This document shows, one piece after another, positions 1 to 6,203 of a stretch of DNA of 7,454 nucleotides; within the stretch, counting starts at the first letter, position 1; each line of letters starts with the position of its first letter. Source of the DNA: CALMEC01 sp031376485 (GTDB lineage: Bacteria; Actinomycetota; Thermoleophilia; Miltoncostaeales; Miltoncostaeaceae); the NCBI GenBank assembly GCA_031376485.1, contig JANMDV010000233.1, positions 1-7,454 of the forward strand. The letters are read 5' to 3'. The notes beneath the pieces are model-generated. The model did not search any database. It worked only from the letters and a program-made list of their open reading frames with translations, and had not been told where the DNA came from. Both the position numbers and the translations under genes were made by a program.

Positions 1-371
1 GCCCTCCCCAGGCCCGACGCGAAGGCTGAGCGTCGACGGTCTTCACGACCCGGCGACACGCCCGCACACGATCCACTGTCCGAAACGTTCGCTCCACGTC
101 CAACGACATTTCCGTCTCGCCGAGTCACGGCAAAACGCAACAGGCAGATGCGCTGAGCGCACGGGCCGAACGACGATGCCGCGGGATGCTGCGGAATGCC
201 GCACCACGTTATTCGTTCCCCGGCGAGCGCGTCGTAAACCAGAGCGGCCCTCGACCACCACGCCGCGATTGGGGGAACCGTCGCCCGGTCACCCGTCCCG
301 CTAATGTCGCACGGCCCCGGGGGAGCACCCGACTCGCGACCGCTCGCCCGGCACACCCGGCCGATGCTCCC
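1..371. other. Intergenic or unassigned left edge, no supported gene
   Basis: I find no reading frame here with recognisable protein character; the open frames are arginine- and proline-rich, as expected from chance in GC-rich DNA. Small perfect hairpins are visible: TGCGC-TGA-GCGCA at 149-161 and TGCGG-AATG-CCGCA at 190-203. Neither has a T-tract. The last 50 bases form the possible 3' hairpin of the potassium channel gene, listed separately. A gene fragment running in from the left edge cannot be excluded. Confidence 0.5.
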
Positions 372-372
372 C
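320..372 (-). terminator. Possible terminator-like inverted repeat after the K+ channel gene
   Basis: GGGGAGCA at 320-327 is the exact reverse complement of TGCTCCCC at 365-372, with 37 bases between. The second arm touches the stop codon of the minus-strand channel gene (372-374), so in its transcript the stem starts right at the stop codon and closes over a GC-rich loop. There is no U-tract, so intrinsic termination is uncertain. It could be a 3' stability stem or chance. Confidence 0.25.
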
Positions 373-1370
373 TACGCCTCCATCGCCTCCAGCGCGTCGC
401 GGGGGCCGAAGGCGACGACGAGGTCGCCCGAGGCGAGCAACGCGGCCCCATCGGGAGGCGCCTCAAGCCGGGCTGCGGCCTCGCGCTTGTGGGCCAGGAT
501 CGTGACGCCGCGATATAACGCGCACGCTGAATCGACCGTCATGCCGATGAGCGGCGATCCCTTCTGCACCAGGATCTCGTCCAAACGCAGGTTGGGGCCG
601 ACGGTGACCATCTCGATGAAGTCGACCAATGACGGGCGAAGCGACAGGGCCGCCATCCGATGACCGCTCAGCTTGTACGGGCTGATGATGTGGTTGGCGC
701 CGGCCTTCTCGAGCGCACGAAGCGATTGACGGCGGGCGGCGCGCGCCACGATCGTCAGCTGGGGGTTGAGCGCCCGGGCGGTCAGCGTGATGTAGACGTT
801 GACCTCGTCGGAGTCGACGGCGCAGACCAGACCTGCCGCCCGTTCCAGACCCACCTCGTGCAGCACCCCCTCCTCGCTGGGGTCGGCGATCAGGTACGGC
901 ACGCCGTCGGCCTGCAAACGGGACTCGAGTCCGGGATCGATGTCGACGACCAGGACGGATGCGCCCTGGCGGCGCAGTTCCTCGACGACTGACCTCCCCA
1001 CGCGCCCGTATGCGCACACGATGTAGTGATTCGAGAGCCCTGCCACCTGTTTCCTGACACCCCGCAACTTGAGGATGGCCGAGAGTTCTCCGCTCCCGAT
1101 CATGTTCGCGAACACACCGATCCCGGTGAACAGCGCCGAGATGCCGACGACCAGCACCGAGATCGTAAACAACTTGGCGCCCACGGTGTCGATCGGCTCG
1201 ACCTCGCGGTACCCCACCGTGGTCAGGGTGATCGCCGTCATATAGAGGGCGTCGATGAACGCCCAACCGAAGATCGCGACGTACCCGACGGTGCCGTACA
1301 CGACCGCGCCGAGCAGTACGCCGAACGGCAGCTTGAATTGCTCGAGGATCTCCCAGTCGCGTCGAAGCAT
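372..1370 (-). CDS. Two-TM potassium channel with RCK (TrkA-N/TrkA-C) domain
   Basis: Predicted inner-membrane potassium channel subunit of 332 aa, expected to assemble as a tetramer gated by a cytoplasmic RCK ring. In order: TM1 at about residues 16-35; pore helix and filter at 42-57, with TLTTVGYREVEP carrying the TVGY potassium signature at 51-54; TM2 at about 67-91. A Rossmann TrkA-N domain follows from about 114, with the nucleotide loop CAYGRVG at 119-125 (the first glycine of GxGxxG is Ala) and the acidic end of strand beta-2 in VVDIDP (141-146). A TrkA-C domain occupies about 258-332. The start is the ATG at 1368-1370, just before the first hydrophobic segment. A GTG two codons upstream is possible and no good Shine-Dalgarno is visible. 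An in-frame extension to 1526 would overlap mqnD and has no channel-like residues. The gene is divergent from mqnD. The family is clear; the ion and the gating ligand are inferred. Confidence 0.93.
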   Translation of the reverse strand: MLRRDWEILEQFKLPFGVLLGAVVYGTVGYVAIFGWAFIDALYMTAITLTTVGYREVEPIDTVGAKLFTISVLVVGISALFTGIGVFANMIGSGELSAILKLRGVRKQVAGLSNHYIVCAYGRVGRSVVEELRRQGASVLVVDIDPGLESRLQADGVPYLIADPSEEGVLHEVGLERAAGLVCAVDSDEVNVYITLTARALNPQLTIVARAARRQSLRALEKAGANHIISPYKLSGHRMAALSLRPSLVDFIEMVTVGPNLRLDEILVQKGSPLIGMTVDSACALYRGVTILAHKREAAARLEAPPDGAALLASGDLVVAFGPRDALEAMEA

Positions 1371-1460
1371 GTTCACGGGCGGATTGTCACTATCCGGCGA
1401 CCAAAGGTCCAGCCCTGGCCGCACTCCCGTACGATCCGTTGCCAATCCAACGACACGACC

Positions 1461-1466
1461 GAGGAA
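1461..1466 (+). promoter_or_regulatory. Shine-Dalgarno site fixing the mqnD GTG start
   Basis: GAGGAA lies four bases before the GTG at 1471. The frame is open further upstream to an ATG at 1255, but that part has no MqnD similarity and overlaps the divergent channel gene. The family motif SPDPDDAF begins ten codons after the GTG, as expected for the family. Confidence 0.6.
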
Positions 1467-1470
1467 CCAC

Positions 1471-2316
1471 GTGAGCGAGCAGCTCATCCGCCTGGGCCAC
1501 AGCCCCGATCCCGACGACGCCTTCATGTTCTACGCGCTGGCAGCCGACGCAATCCCCACTGACGGCTTCCGCTTCGAGCACATGTTGCGCGACATCCAGA
1601 CGCTCAACGAGTGGGCGACGCGGGGCGAGATCGAGGTGACCGCCATCTCGGTCCACGCGTACGCGTACGTGGCGGACAAGTACCGGCTGCTGCCGCACGG
1701 GGCGTCCATGGGCGAGCAGTACGGTCCGATCGTCGTCGCGCGCGAGCCGATGTCGCCAGAGGACCTGCAGGGGAAGGTCATCGCCGTGCCTGGCCTCATG
1801 ACGAGTGCGTTCCTGGAGTTGCAGCTTGCGATCGGCAAGATCGCCGATCCGCTCGTGGTGCCGTTCGACGAGATCCTCGAGACCGTCGCGTCGGGCAAAG
1901 CCGATGCCGGTTTGGTCATCCACGAGGGCCAGCTGACGTACCCCACGCTGGGCCTCGAGCTCGTGCTGGACCTGGGCGTCTGGTGGCACGAGCTGACGGG
2001 CGGGCTGCCCCTGCCGCTCGGCGCCAACGCGGTGCGCCGGGACCTGGGTGAGGACGTCATGCGACGCCTGTCGGTGCTGCTGCGCGCGAGCATCAAGTTC
2101 GGCCTGGATCATCGTGAAGATGCACTGGAGTACGCAGGCAAGTACGGCCGCGGCTTGAATGACGACCTGACCGACCGGTTCGTCGGGATGTACGTCAACG
2201 ACCGGACCCTGGACTACGGCGACGACGGGCGCGCCGCGGTGGCCGAGTTGCTTCGCCGGGCTGCCGAGGCCGGGCTCATTCCTGCAGCCGTCCCGGTCGA
2301 CTTCATCGAAGACTGA
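1471..2316 (+). CDS. mqnD: 1,4-dihydroxy-6-naphthoate synthase MqnD
   Basis: A 281-aa enzyme of the futalosine route to menaquinone. The family converts cyclic dehypoxanthinyl futalosine into 1,4-dihydroxy-6-naphthoate in the cytosol. It has a two-lobed fold like periplasmic binding proteins. The hallmark LGHSPDPDDAFMFYAL sits at residues 8-23. Also visible are GEIEVTAISVHAY (52-64), the PGLMTSAFLELQL stretch (107-119), and GLVIHEGQLTY (147-157), whose His151 matches the conserved histidine proposed as catalytic in characterised MqnD. Length fits the family's usual 270-290 aa. The GTG start is backed by GAGGAA at 1461-1466. The gene lies 12 bases before a small unrecognised gene, probably on one transcript. 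No other mqn genes are in the window, so the pathway genes are scattered or outside it. The related MqnA is less likely because SPDPDDAF is the MqnD form. Confidence 0.93.
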   Translation: MSEQLIRLGHSPDPDDAFMFYALAADAIPTDGFRFEHMLRDIQTLNEWATRGEIEVTAISVHAYAYVADKYRLLPHGASMGEQYGPIVVAREPMSPEDLQGKVIAVPGLMTSAFLELQLAIGKIADPLVVPFDEILETVASGKADAGLVIHEGQLTYPTLGLELVLDLGVWWHELTGGLPLPLGANAVRRDLGEDVMRRLSVLLRASIKFGLDHREDALEYAGKYGRGLNDDLTDRFVGMYVNDRTLDYGDDGRAAVAELLRRAAEAGLIPAAVPVDFIED

Positions 2317-2328
2317 CGGGTCGCGGCC

Positions 2329-2766
2329 GTGACGACGTTGCGCGACTGGGACGCCGAGATCGATCGGTGGACCGCACTCTTTGCAGCGATCCCCGATCCA
2401 CCTGAACCGTTCGCAACGGCGCTGCGCGACGGCTGGTCTGCCGCCGCCAGGGTCGCATTGGCCGCCGAAGCCGAGACGTATACCCGACGGCATGTCGCCT
2501 ATATCGCCACGCTTCGCGCCTCGGGGATGGACCTGGTGCGACTCGACCAGAAGCAGGGTGACTGTGGCGCCTGCCGACGCTACGCCGGCAAGGCCTACTC
2601 GCTGGGCGGCGCGACCGAGGGGCTGCCACCGCCTCCCCCGCTTCCGATCTGCCCGGCATGCCGTCACACGCTCAACCTCCTCACGCCGTTCTTCCTGCAG
2701 AGCATGGGCCTGGGCGTCGAGGACCTGATCGACGAAGCGGAGCCCTACGTCGAGCCCGACGCGTAG
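2329..2766 (+). CDS. Small protein with two CxxC pairs, probable zinc-binding module, function unknown
   Basis: I do not recognise this 145-aa protein as a named family. Residues 1-75 look helical and acidic, without membrane segments. The middle carries GDCGACRRYAGKAYSL (77-92), then a short linker, a proline run at 100-104, and LPICPACRHTL (105-115). Cys79, Cys82, Cys108, Cys111 and perhaps His113 would make a four-ligand zinc site. The spacing and the 'CxxC, five residues, GK-aromatic, prolines, CxxCR' layout recall the C-terminal metal-binding segment of phage Mu F-like head morphogenesis proteins, where a His-Pro-x-Cys-Arg-Cys end is usual; this likeness is from memory. No phage genes are nearby. 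The start is a GTG 12 bases after the mqnD stop, with only a weak ribosome site. The close spacing suggests co-transcription with mqnD, which does not prove a shared role. Confidence 0.75.
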   Translation: MTTLRDWDAEIDRWTALFAAIPDPPEPFATALRDGWSAAARVALAAEAETYTRRHVAYIATLRASGMDLVRLDQKQGDCGACRRYAGKAYSLGGATEGLPPPPPLPICPACRHTLNLLTPFFLQSMGLGVEDLIDEAEPYVEPDA

Positions 2767-2779
2767 CGGGACGCTCCCG
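2767..2779 (+). terminator. Short hairpin immediately after the mqnD operon
   Basis: CGGGA-CGC-TCCCG is a perfect five-base-pair stem beginning on the base after the stop codon at 2764-2766. No T-run follows. It may help end the mqnD transcript, but the stem is short for a terminator in DNA this rich in GC. Confidence 0.25.
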
Positions 2780-2891
2780 ACACGTCGCCTGCCGCGGTAC
2801 TCGGGATTGCGTTAGTTCGTTCGAACGGCGCGCCTGCCACGTACGTTCGCGCGCGACGCGGCGCGCACAGCGAGGTCCTGCAGGGGATTGG

Positions 2892-2984
2892 GTTTCGCGA
2901 TCAACCACCGGCGTGTTGCCGCCCCGACCCAAGGCCCCGATACGCCGCGCCGCTTTCCCGGCGAAGCGACGTGGATCGCGAAAC
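2892..2984. repeat. Spaced perfect 11-bp inverted repeat
   Basis: GTTTCGCGATC at 2892-2902 is the exact reverse complement of GATCGCGAAAC at 2974-2984. Pairing continues inward, after a small bulge, with CAC against GTG. The 71-base interior is GC-rich and contains no gene. The arms could form a long stem in RNA or be paired sites for a DNA-binding protein. I see no flanking duplication that would mark an inserted element. Confidence 0.45.
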
Positions 2985-3161
2985 GCGGTGCCGGCCGCAC
3001 GGCCGGCCGCATTGACGGGGCCGCTCCTCCGACAGCCTCATGGGCGACCACCCACCAAGCGTCACTTCGTGACAGAGTCCGTTTATCCGGCGGTCCATCG
3101 AGGGAGGTTCGGCCTCGGGGTTCTCCGGTACGTTGAGATTGCTCGGTCCTGCAACGTTGAC

Positions 3162-3166
3162 GGGAG
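3162..3166 (+). promoter_or_regulatory. Shine-Dalgarno site fixing the secreted protein's GTG start
   Basis: GGGAG lies seven bases before the GTG at 3174. It supports this start over the in-frame ATG at 3192, which would cut off the positively charged n-region of the signal peptide. Confidence 0.6.
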
Positions 3167-3173
3167 ATATCGG

Positions 3174-4985
3174 GTGCGCCGGATATTGGGAATGCTTGCG
3201 GTCGTCACCCTCGCCGTGGTCGCGATCCCCCAGCCCGATGATGCGACTGGGGCGGTGCGATGCCCGACGACCGGCGTGCCCGTCAAGGCCTACACCTCCA
3301 TCGCCGGCCCGCACGTCCGCGTGCATTACCGCCGGGCGAGCGCCGCCGATGCGCGTAACGCCCAACGTGTTCGGACGGAGGTCGAGGGCCGTATCTGGCC
3401 GAAGTTCGCGACCCTCCTCGGTCGCCGTCCACCCGCCGACCGGCGAACGCCCGGTTGCTTCAACGGCGGTGACGGGCGCTTGGACCTGTGGCTCGTGCCG
3501 TCCCACAAGCGGCTGCCCGCGCGCACGACCGCCGCATTCCTTCCCTACAGCGGAGAGCCCTGCGAACCGAAAAAGCCAGGCGCCATCGTGCTGCGCGGCA
3601 CGGCGAAGCGCACGATCGTCGCGCATGAGGTCTTCCACGCGTTCCAGGCGGGCTTCGGGCGGGCGGCCTCATGCATCTCCTACTCCGAGTGGGACGAGGC
3701 CACGGCGACCTGGGCCATGGACTACGCCTATCCCCGGGAACTCGGAGAGGTACACCTGGGCAACCAGCGGATGGACTTCCCGATCGAAGGCATCTCAGGG
3801 CGCGAGGGTTGGATGTACATCTACTACCTTTCCCGGCGGCACACGGCGAAGGTCGTGCGGGCACTGCACGAGGCCCAGGAGCGCCTTCGTGAGGTCGAGG
3901 CCGTCGACGCGGCGGTTCCGGATGGGGCCGCCGCAAGCTTTCAAGGGTACGCCGCGGCCGCCTGGAATCAGTCGCCGCTGCCGGACACGTCCGTCGGTCC
4001 CTCCTTCCGCGAGTGGAAGCGCGTCGCAAAGCCGGCGAAGCCCGTCACGGACATCCCCCTCGCCCTGACAAAGGCGCACGCACGCCTACCGCTGACGGGC
4101 GGTATTCGTACCCGTGCCACGGCCATCAGCCGGATGCAGATCCCGAACGACGTGCGATGGGTCGACCTGGTCCCGAACAAGAACTCCTTCGAGCCCGACC
4201 AGCGCGTCGGCGCGTTCGTCAACGCCGGCGGCACGTGGACCTACGAGGACCTGAACGGGAAAGCTCACGCCACCTGGTGTCGCGACGTGCCTGGCCAAGA
4301 CGTGCGCGAGATCGTCCTGCTCGTCACCAACGCGATCGCGACGAGCGACGGCGCAAAGCCGCTCCGCCCGGACGGCCACGTCGACATCGCTCGCTCATGC
4401 CCGCCGGAAACGATCCAGGGCACCTTCTCGGGCGTCAACGTGAATGGCCTGGTGAAGCTCACCTGGAACGGCACGATCACCTACCGGTACCAGCAGAACG
4501 ACCCGATCATCAACGTCCCCTGGCGGGACGGGGTGCACTACGCGGCGGTGGACGGGTCACTGAGCTGGAGCGCGTCGGCGCCACCGGGCACCGACTGCTC
4601 CGCCAGCGGGAGCGGAACGCTCGACGCGACCGGCTTCGCAACACCCCGTTCGGCGGTCGCGAAAATCGTCTACGACCCGACGGATGATCCCGACGGCTGG
4701 AAGTACGAGATCTCGGCCGGGACCACCCCGACCGCCGAGATGATGGTCACGATCACCTGCGCCGGGCCGCCGATGACCACCGTAACCGAGAACCGCGCCT
4801 CGCAGCTCAGAATCGATGGGCTCGCCGTCTACAACGGCTACGCCACCGGCCAGCCGGTCGCGAACCGCTACTCAACTGACCTGCGCAAGTTCGCTGGCGC
4901 GATCATCAACGCGGGCGGCTTCAACACGCGCGACTGGGTCTGGGACCTCACAGGCAGCGGCGGGGTGAGCCCGCCCAGGAGCTGA
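3174..4985 (+). CDS. Secreted protein with gluzincin-like zinc metalloprotease signature
   Basis: A 603-aa exported protein. Residues 1-27 form a signal peptide: Arg2-Arg3, a hydrophobic core LGMLAVVTLAVVAI at 5-18, then a possible cleavage region near DATGA (23-27). The catalytic signature is TIVAHEVFHAFQAG (147-160), with HEVFH at 151-155. Twenty residues on, SEWDEATATWAMDYAY (171-186) offers Glu175 as third zinc ligand, the arrangement seen in gluzincin peptidases. GWMYIYYLSRRH (212-223) looks like a following helix. Cysteines at 30, 95, 130, 167, 369, 409, 475 and 529 suit disulfides outside the cell. The C-terminal half (about 300-603) is Thr/Gly/Ser-rich and probably beta-stranded; I do not recognise it, and it may bind a substrate or the cell wall. 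It converges on arsR. Protease activity and its target are inferred from the motif only. Confidence 0.8.
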   Translation: MRRILGMLAVVTLAVVAIPQPDDATGAVRCPTTGVPVKAYTSIAGPHVRVHYRRASAADARNAQRVRTEVEGRIWPKFATLLGRRPPADRRTPGCFNGGDGRLDLWLVPSHKRLPARTTAAFLPYSGEPCEPKKPGAIVLRGTAKRTIVAHEVFHAFQAGFGRAASCISYSEWDEATATWAMDYAYPRELGEVHLGNQRMDFPIEGISGREGWMYIYYLSRRHTAKVVRALHEAQERLREVEAVDAAVPDGAAASFQGYAAAAWNQSPLPDTSVGPSFREWKRVAKPAKPVTDIPLALTKAHARLPLTGGIRTRATAISRMQIPNDVRWVDLVPNKNSFEPDQRVGAFVNAGGTWTYEDLNGKAHATWCRDVPGQDVREIVLLVTNAIATSDGAKPLRPDGHVDIARSCPPETIQGTFSGVNVNGLVKLTWNGTITYRYQQNDPIINVPWRDGVHYAAVDGSLSWSASAPPGTDCSASGSGTLDATGFATPRSAVAKIVYDPTDDPDGWKYEISAGTTPTAEMMVTITCAGPPMTTVTENRASQLRIDGLAVYNGYATGQPVANRYSTDLRKFAGAIINAGGFNTRDWVWDLTGSGGVSPPRS

Positions 4986-4991
4986 GCATGA

Positions 4992-5012
4992 GCGCCCGAG
5001 GCGCAGAGCGCC
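4992..5012. terminator. Alternating GC hairpins between convergent genes
   Basis: Three five-base blocks follow one another: GCGCC (4992-4996), GGCGC (5000-5004) and GCGCC (5008-5012), separated by CGA and AGA. The middle block can pair perfectly with either neighbour, giving two mutually exclusive hairpins on both strands. The site lies in the 33-base gap between the stop codons of the secreted protease and arsR, where a bidirectional terminator would be expected. No T-tract is seen on either side. Confidence 0.35.
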
Positions 5013-5018
5013 ATCCGG

Positions 5019-5375
5019 TCAGGCGGTGAGCCACCTCGTGAGTTCGTCGATCGCATCCGGCAGGACGTAGTAGTACGCCCAGAGGCCTTGGCGCTCGCTG
5101 TCGACGATGCCGGCGTGGCGCAGCACCTTGAGGTGGTGCGAGACCGTCGGTTGACCGACATCGAACAGCGGCGTCAGCTCGCAGACGCACACCTTGCCCG
5201 CGTGTCGACGAAGCACGTCGACGAGCTGCACGCGGATGGGATCGCCGAGCGCCTTGGCCACCACCGCCATCCGTTCGGCTTGCTTGCGCTCCACGTCCGG
5301 ATAGACGACCGGCTCGCAGCAGGGCTGCCCGGCGGGTCGCTTCTGCTTGGGCGACAACTCCAGATTGGTATTCAT
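5019..5375 (-). CDS. arsR: ArsR-family arsenite-responsive repressor
   Basis: A 118-aa winged-helix repressor of the ArsR/SmtB family, expected to act as a dimer that blocks the arsenic promoters until arsenite binds. The helix-turn-helix reads ELTPLFDVGQPTVSHHLKVL (66-85), followed by the wing GIVDSERQGLWAYYYVL (89-105). Possible arsenite thiols are the pair Cys19-Cys20 near the N-terminus and Cys63/Cys65 in KVCVCEL. E. coli-type ArsR uses the CVC pair, while the Corynebacterium type is described as using an N-terminal CC pair plus a more distal cysteine. This protein has both sets. I chose the ATG at 5373-5375 over a TTG at 5409-5411, because the TTG falls inside the perfect -35 hexamer TTGACA and would lie outside the mRNA. 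It is divergent from the channel and arsC genes. Confidence 0.9.
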   Translation of the reverse strand: MNTNLELSPKQKRPAGQPCCEPVVYPDVERKQAERMAVVAKALGDPIRVQLVDVLRRHAGKVCVCELTPLFDVGQPTVSHHLKVLRHAGIVDSERQGLWAYYYVLPDAIDELTRWLTA

Positions 5376-5413
5376 CAATCTATTGTTATCGATTGAATGT
5401 ACATCTGTCAATC
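5375..5413. promoter_or_regulatory. Probable ArsR operator, three alternating hexamers
   Basis: TCAATC at 5375-5380, GATTGA at 5391-5396 and TCAATC at 5408-5413 are exact copies in alternating orientation. They give two overlapping inverted repeats that share the middle arm, with spacers of 10 and 11 bases. An eight-base palindrome ATGTACAT (5397-5404) sits in the second spacer. The sites cover the arsR start codon and likely -10, and the -35 and spacer of the channel promoter, so one repressor could silence both. ArsR as the binding protein is inferred from position. Confidence 0.6.
5383..5411 (-). promoter_or_regulatory. arsR promoter, probably leaderless
   Basis: Read on the minus strand, a perfect -35 TTGACA (5411 to 5406) is followed by 17 bases and a weaker -10, TAACAA (5388 to 5383). 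Transcription would begin within a few bases of the arsR ATG at 5375, and no Shine-Dalgarno precedes that ATG. This fits a leaderless mRNA, which is common in actinobacteria. The -10 assignment is the weak part. Confidence 0.5.
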
Positions 5414-5421
5414 TTTATATT
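5393..5421 (+). promoter_or_regulatory. Promoter for the MIP channel-arsC operon
   Basis: The -35 TTGAAT (5393-5398), a 17-base spacer and the -10 TATATT (5416-5421) make a good sigma-70-like match. The predicted start, near 5428, leaves a leader of about 38 bases to the GTG at 5466. The -35 overlaps GATTGA and the spacer holds TCAATC of the presumed ArsR operator. Confidence 0.6.
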
Positions 5422-5465
5422 GCTCACCGACCACGCGAGTGTGACGCCCCAGACCGGATGATCCA

Positions 5466-6203
5466 GTGCCCTTCGCAGACACCTCGATATCGCCCGCGAC
5501 GCCCGCACGATTCGCGGCGACCCGGCTGACCGCCCTCGGACGTCCACTCTTGGCCGAGGCGATGGGCACGTTCGTCCTTGTGTTCGTCGGATGCGGGGCG
5601 GTGATGGTCGATGCCCGTACCGGCGCGCTGGACGCTCTGGGTGTGGCAGTCGCATTCGGGCTTGCGATCGCCGTGATGGTCGCCGCGCTGGGACACGTCT
5701 CGGGGGCGCACTTCAACCCCGTCGTCACTGTCGCCCTGTGGGCTTGTCGCGTGCTCCCCCTGCATTTGGTGGCTCCCTATGTGATCGCCCAGCTCGCAGG
5801 CGCCGTCACCGCCGCACTCACGCTGCGTGCATCCCTGGGCTCTGTCGGCGGCGTGGGGGCAACAGTGCCGTCCACAAGCGCGGGTCAGGCGTTCCTGTGG
5901 GAGTGCGTTCTGACCGCGGTCCTGGTGAGCGTCATCCTGGCGGTCGCGACCGACCGGCGTGCCAGCGATCAGCCCGCGGCGCTTGTGATCGGCGGGACGA
6001 TCACGCTTGCGGCGATCGTCGGTGGGCCCGTCAGCGGCGCATCGATGAACCCTGCCCGAACGCTGGCGCCCGCTATCGCAGGCGGACCGGCCACCGCACT
6101 TTGGGTGTACCTGACTGCCCCGTTCCTCGGCGCCGCGATCGCGGTCGCCCTCCACGCCGTCCTCAGATCACCCGACATCGATACGGAGCCCGTCGCCTCA
6201 TGA
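5466..6203 (+). CDS. MIP-family channel (aquaglyceroporin), probable arsenite exit channel
   Basis: A 245-aa inner-membrane major intrinsic protein with six predicted membrane spans and two half-helix loops. The first loop reads GHVSGAHFNPVVT (76-88), with NPV instead of NPA. The second reads GPVSGASMNPART (187-199), with the usual NPA. By alignment to AqpZ from memory, the pore-filter positions are Phe64, Ala183, Ala192 and Arg198; Ala at the place of AqpZ's His suggests a wider pore able to pass small uncharged solutes. Placed between arsR and arsC, it fits the AqpS arrangement described in Sinorhizobium meliloti, where the channel lets As(OH)3 leave the cell down its gradient. The GTG at 5466 is the first in-frame start, with a weak GGATGA before it. 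The stop overlaps the arsC start (ATGA), indicating translational coupling. Substrate is inferred from context; glycerol or water transport is the alternative. Confidence 0.88.
   Translation: MPFADTSISPATPARFAATRLTALGRPLLAEAMGTFVLVFVGCGAVMVDARTGALDALGVAVAFGLAIAVMVAALGHVSGAHFNPVVTVALWACRVLPLHLVAPYVIAQLAGAVTAALTLRASLGSVGGVGATVPSTSAGQAFLWECVLTAVLVSVILAVATDRRASDQPAALVIGGTITLAAIVGGPVSGASMNPARTLAPAIAGGPATALWVYLTAPFLGAAIAVALHAVLRSPDIDTEPVAS

Larger units (their letters stand above)
2767..3173. other. 407-base gene-free gap with inverted repeats
   Basis: No frame here looks like protein. The frame of the downstream secreted protein is open leftward to 2658, but that stretch is arginine-rich and runs through the previous gene's coding sequence. 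The gap holds a spaced 11-base inverted repeat (2892-2902 with 2974-2984), a seven-pair hairpin GCCGGCC-GCAC-GGCCGGC at 2990-3007, and GTCAC-TTC-GTGAC at 3061-3073. I could not identify a convincing sigma-70 type promoter for the downstream gene, although one must lie here if the gene is transcribed on its own. Confidence 0.5.

Noticed and set aside
304..312. ATGTCGCAC as a partial copy of the MITE terminal repeat
   Set aside because: Only nine bases match, with no partner arm or TA-flanked end, so chance similarity is the simpler explanation.
1430..1435. TACGAT as -10 box of mqnD
   Set aside because: It has the TAnnnT form and a plausible distance to the start, but I find no matching -35, and such hexamers are common by chance.
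1255..1470. 72-residue upstream extension of mqnD
   Set aside because: It runs through the divergent channel gene and has no MqnD similarity; GAGGAA supports the GTG at 1471.
1371..1526. 52-residue N-terminal extension of the potassium channel
   Set aside because: It overlaps the start of mqnD, lacks channel-like sequence, and a start just before TM1 at 1370 fits the family.
2888..3136. 82-aa open frame in the gap before the protease
   Set aside because: It is Arg/Ala/Pro-rich with no domain or ribosome site, and lies across inverted repeats; it looks like a chance frame in GC-rich DNA.
2658..3173. Long N-terminal extension of the secreted protease frame
   Set aside because: It is arginine-rich, overlaps the previous gene, and would bury the signal peptide inside the protein.
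5376..5411. TTG start giving ArsR 12 more residues
   Set aside because: The TTG is part of the -35 hexamer TTGACA of the likely arsR promoter, and the extra residues are encoded by the operator.
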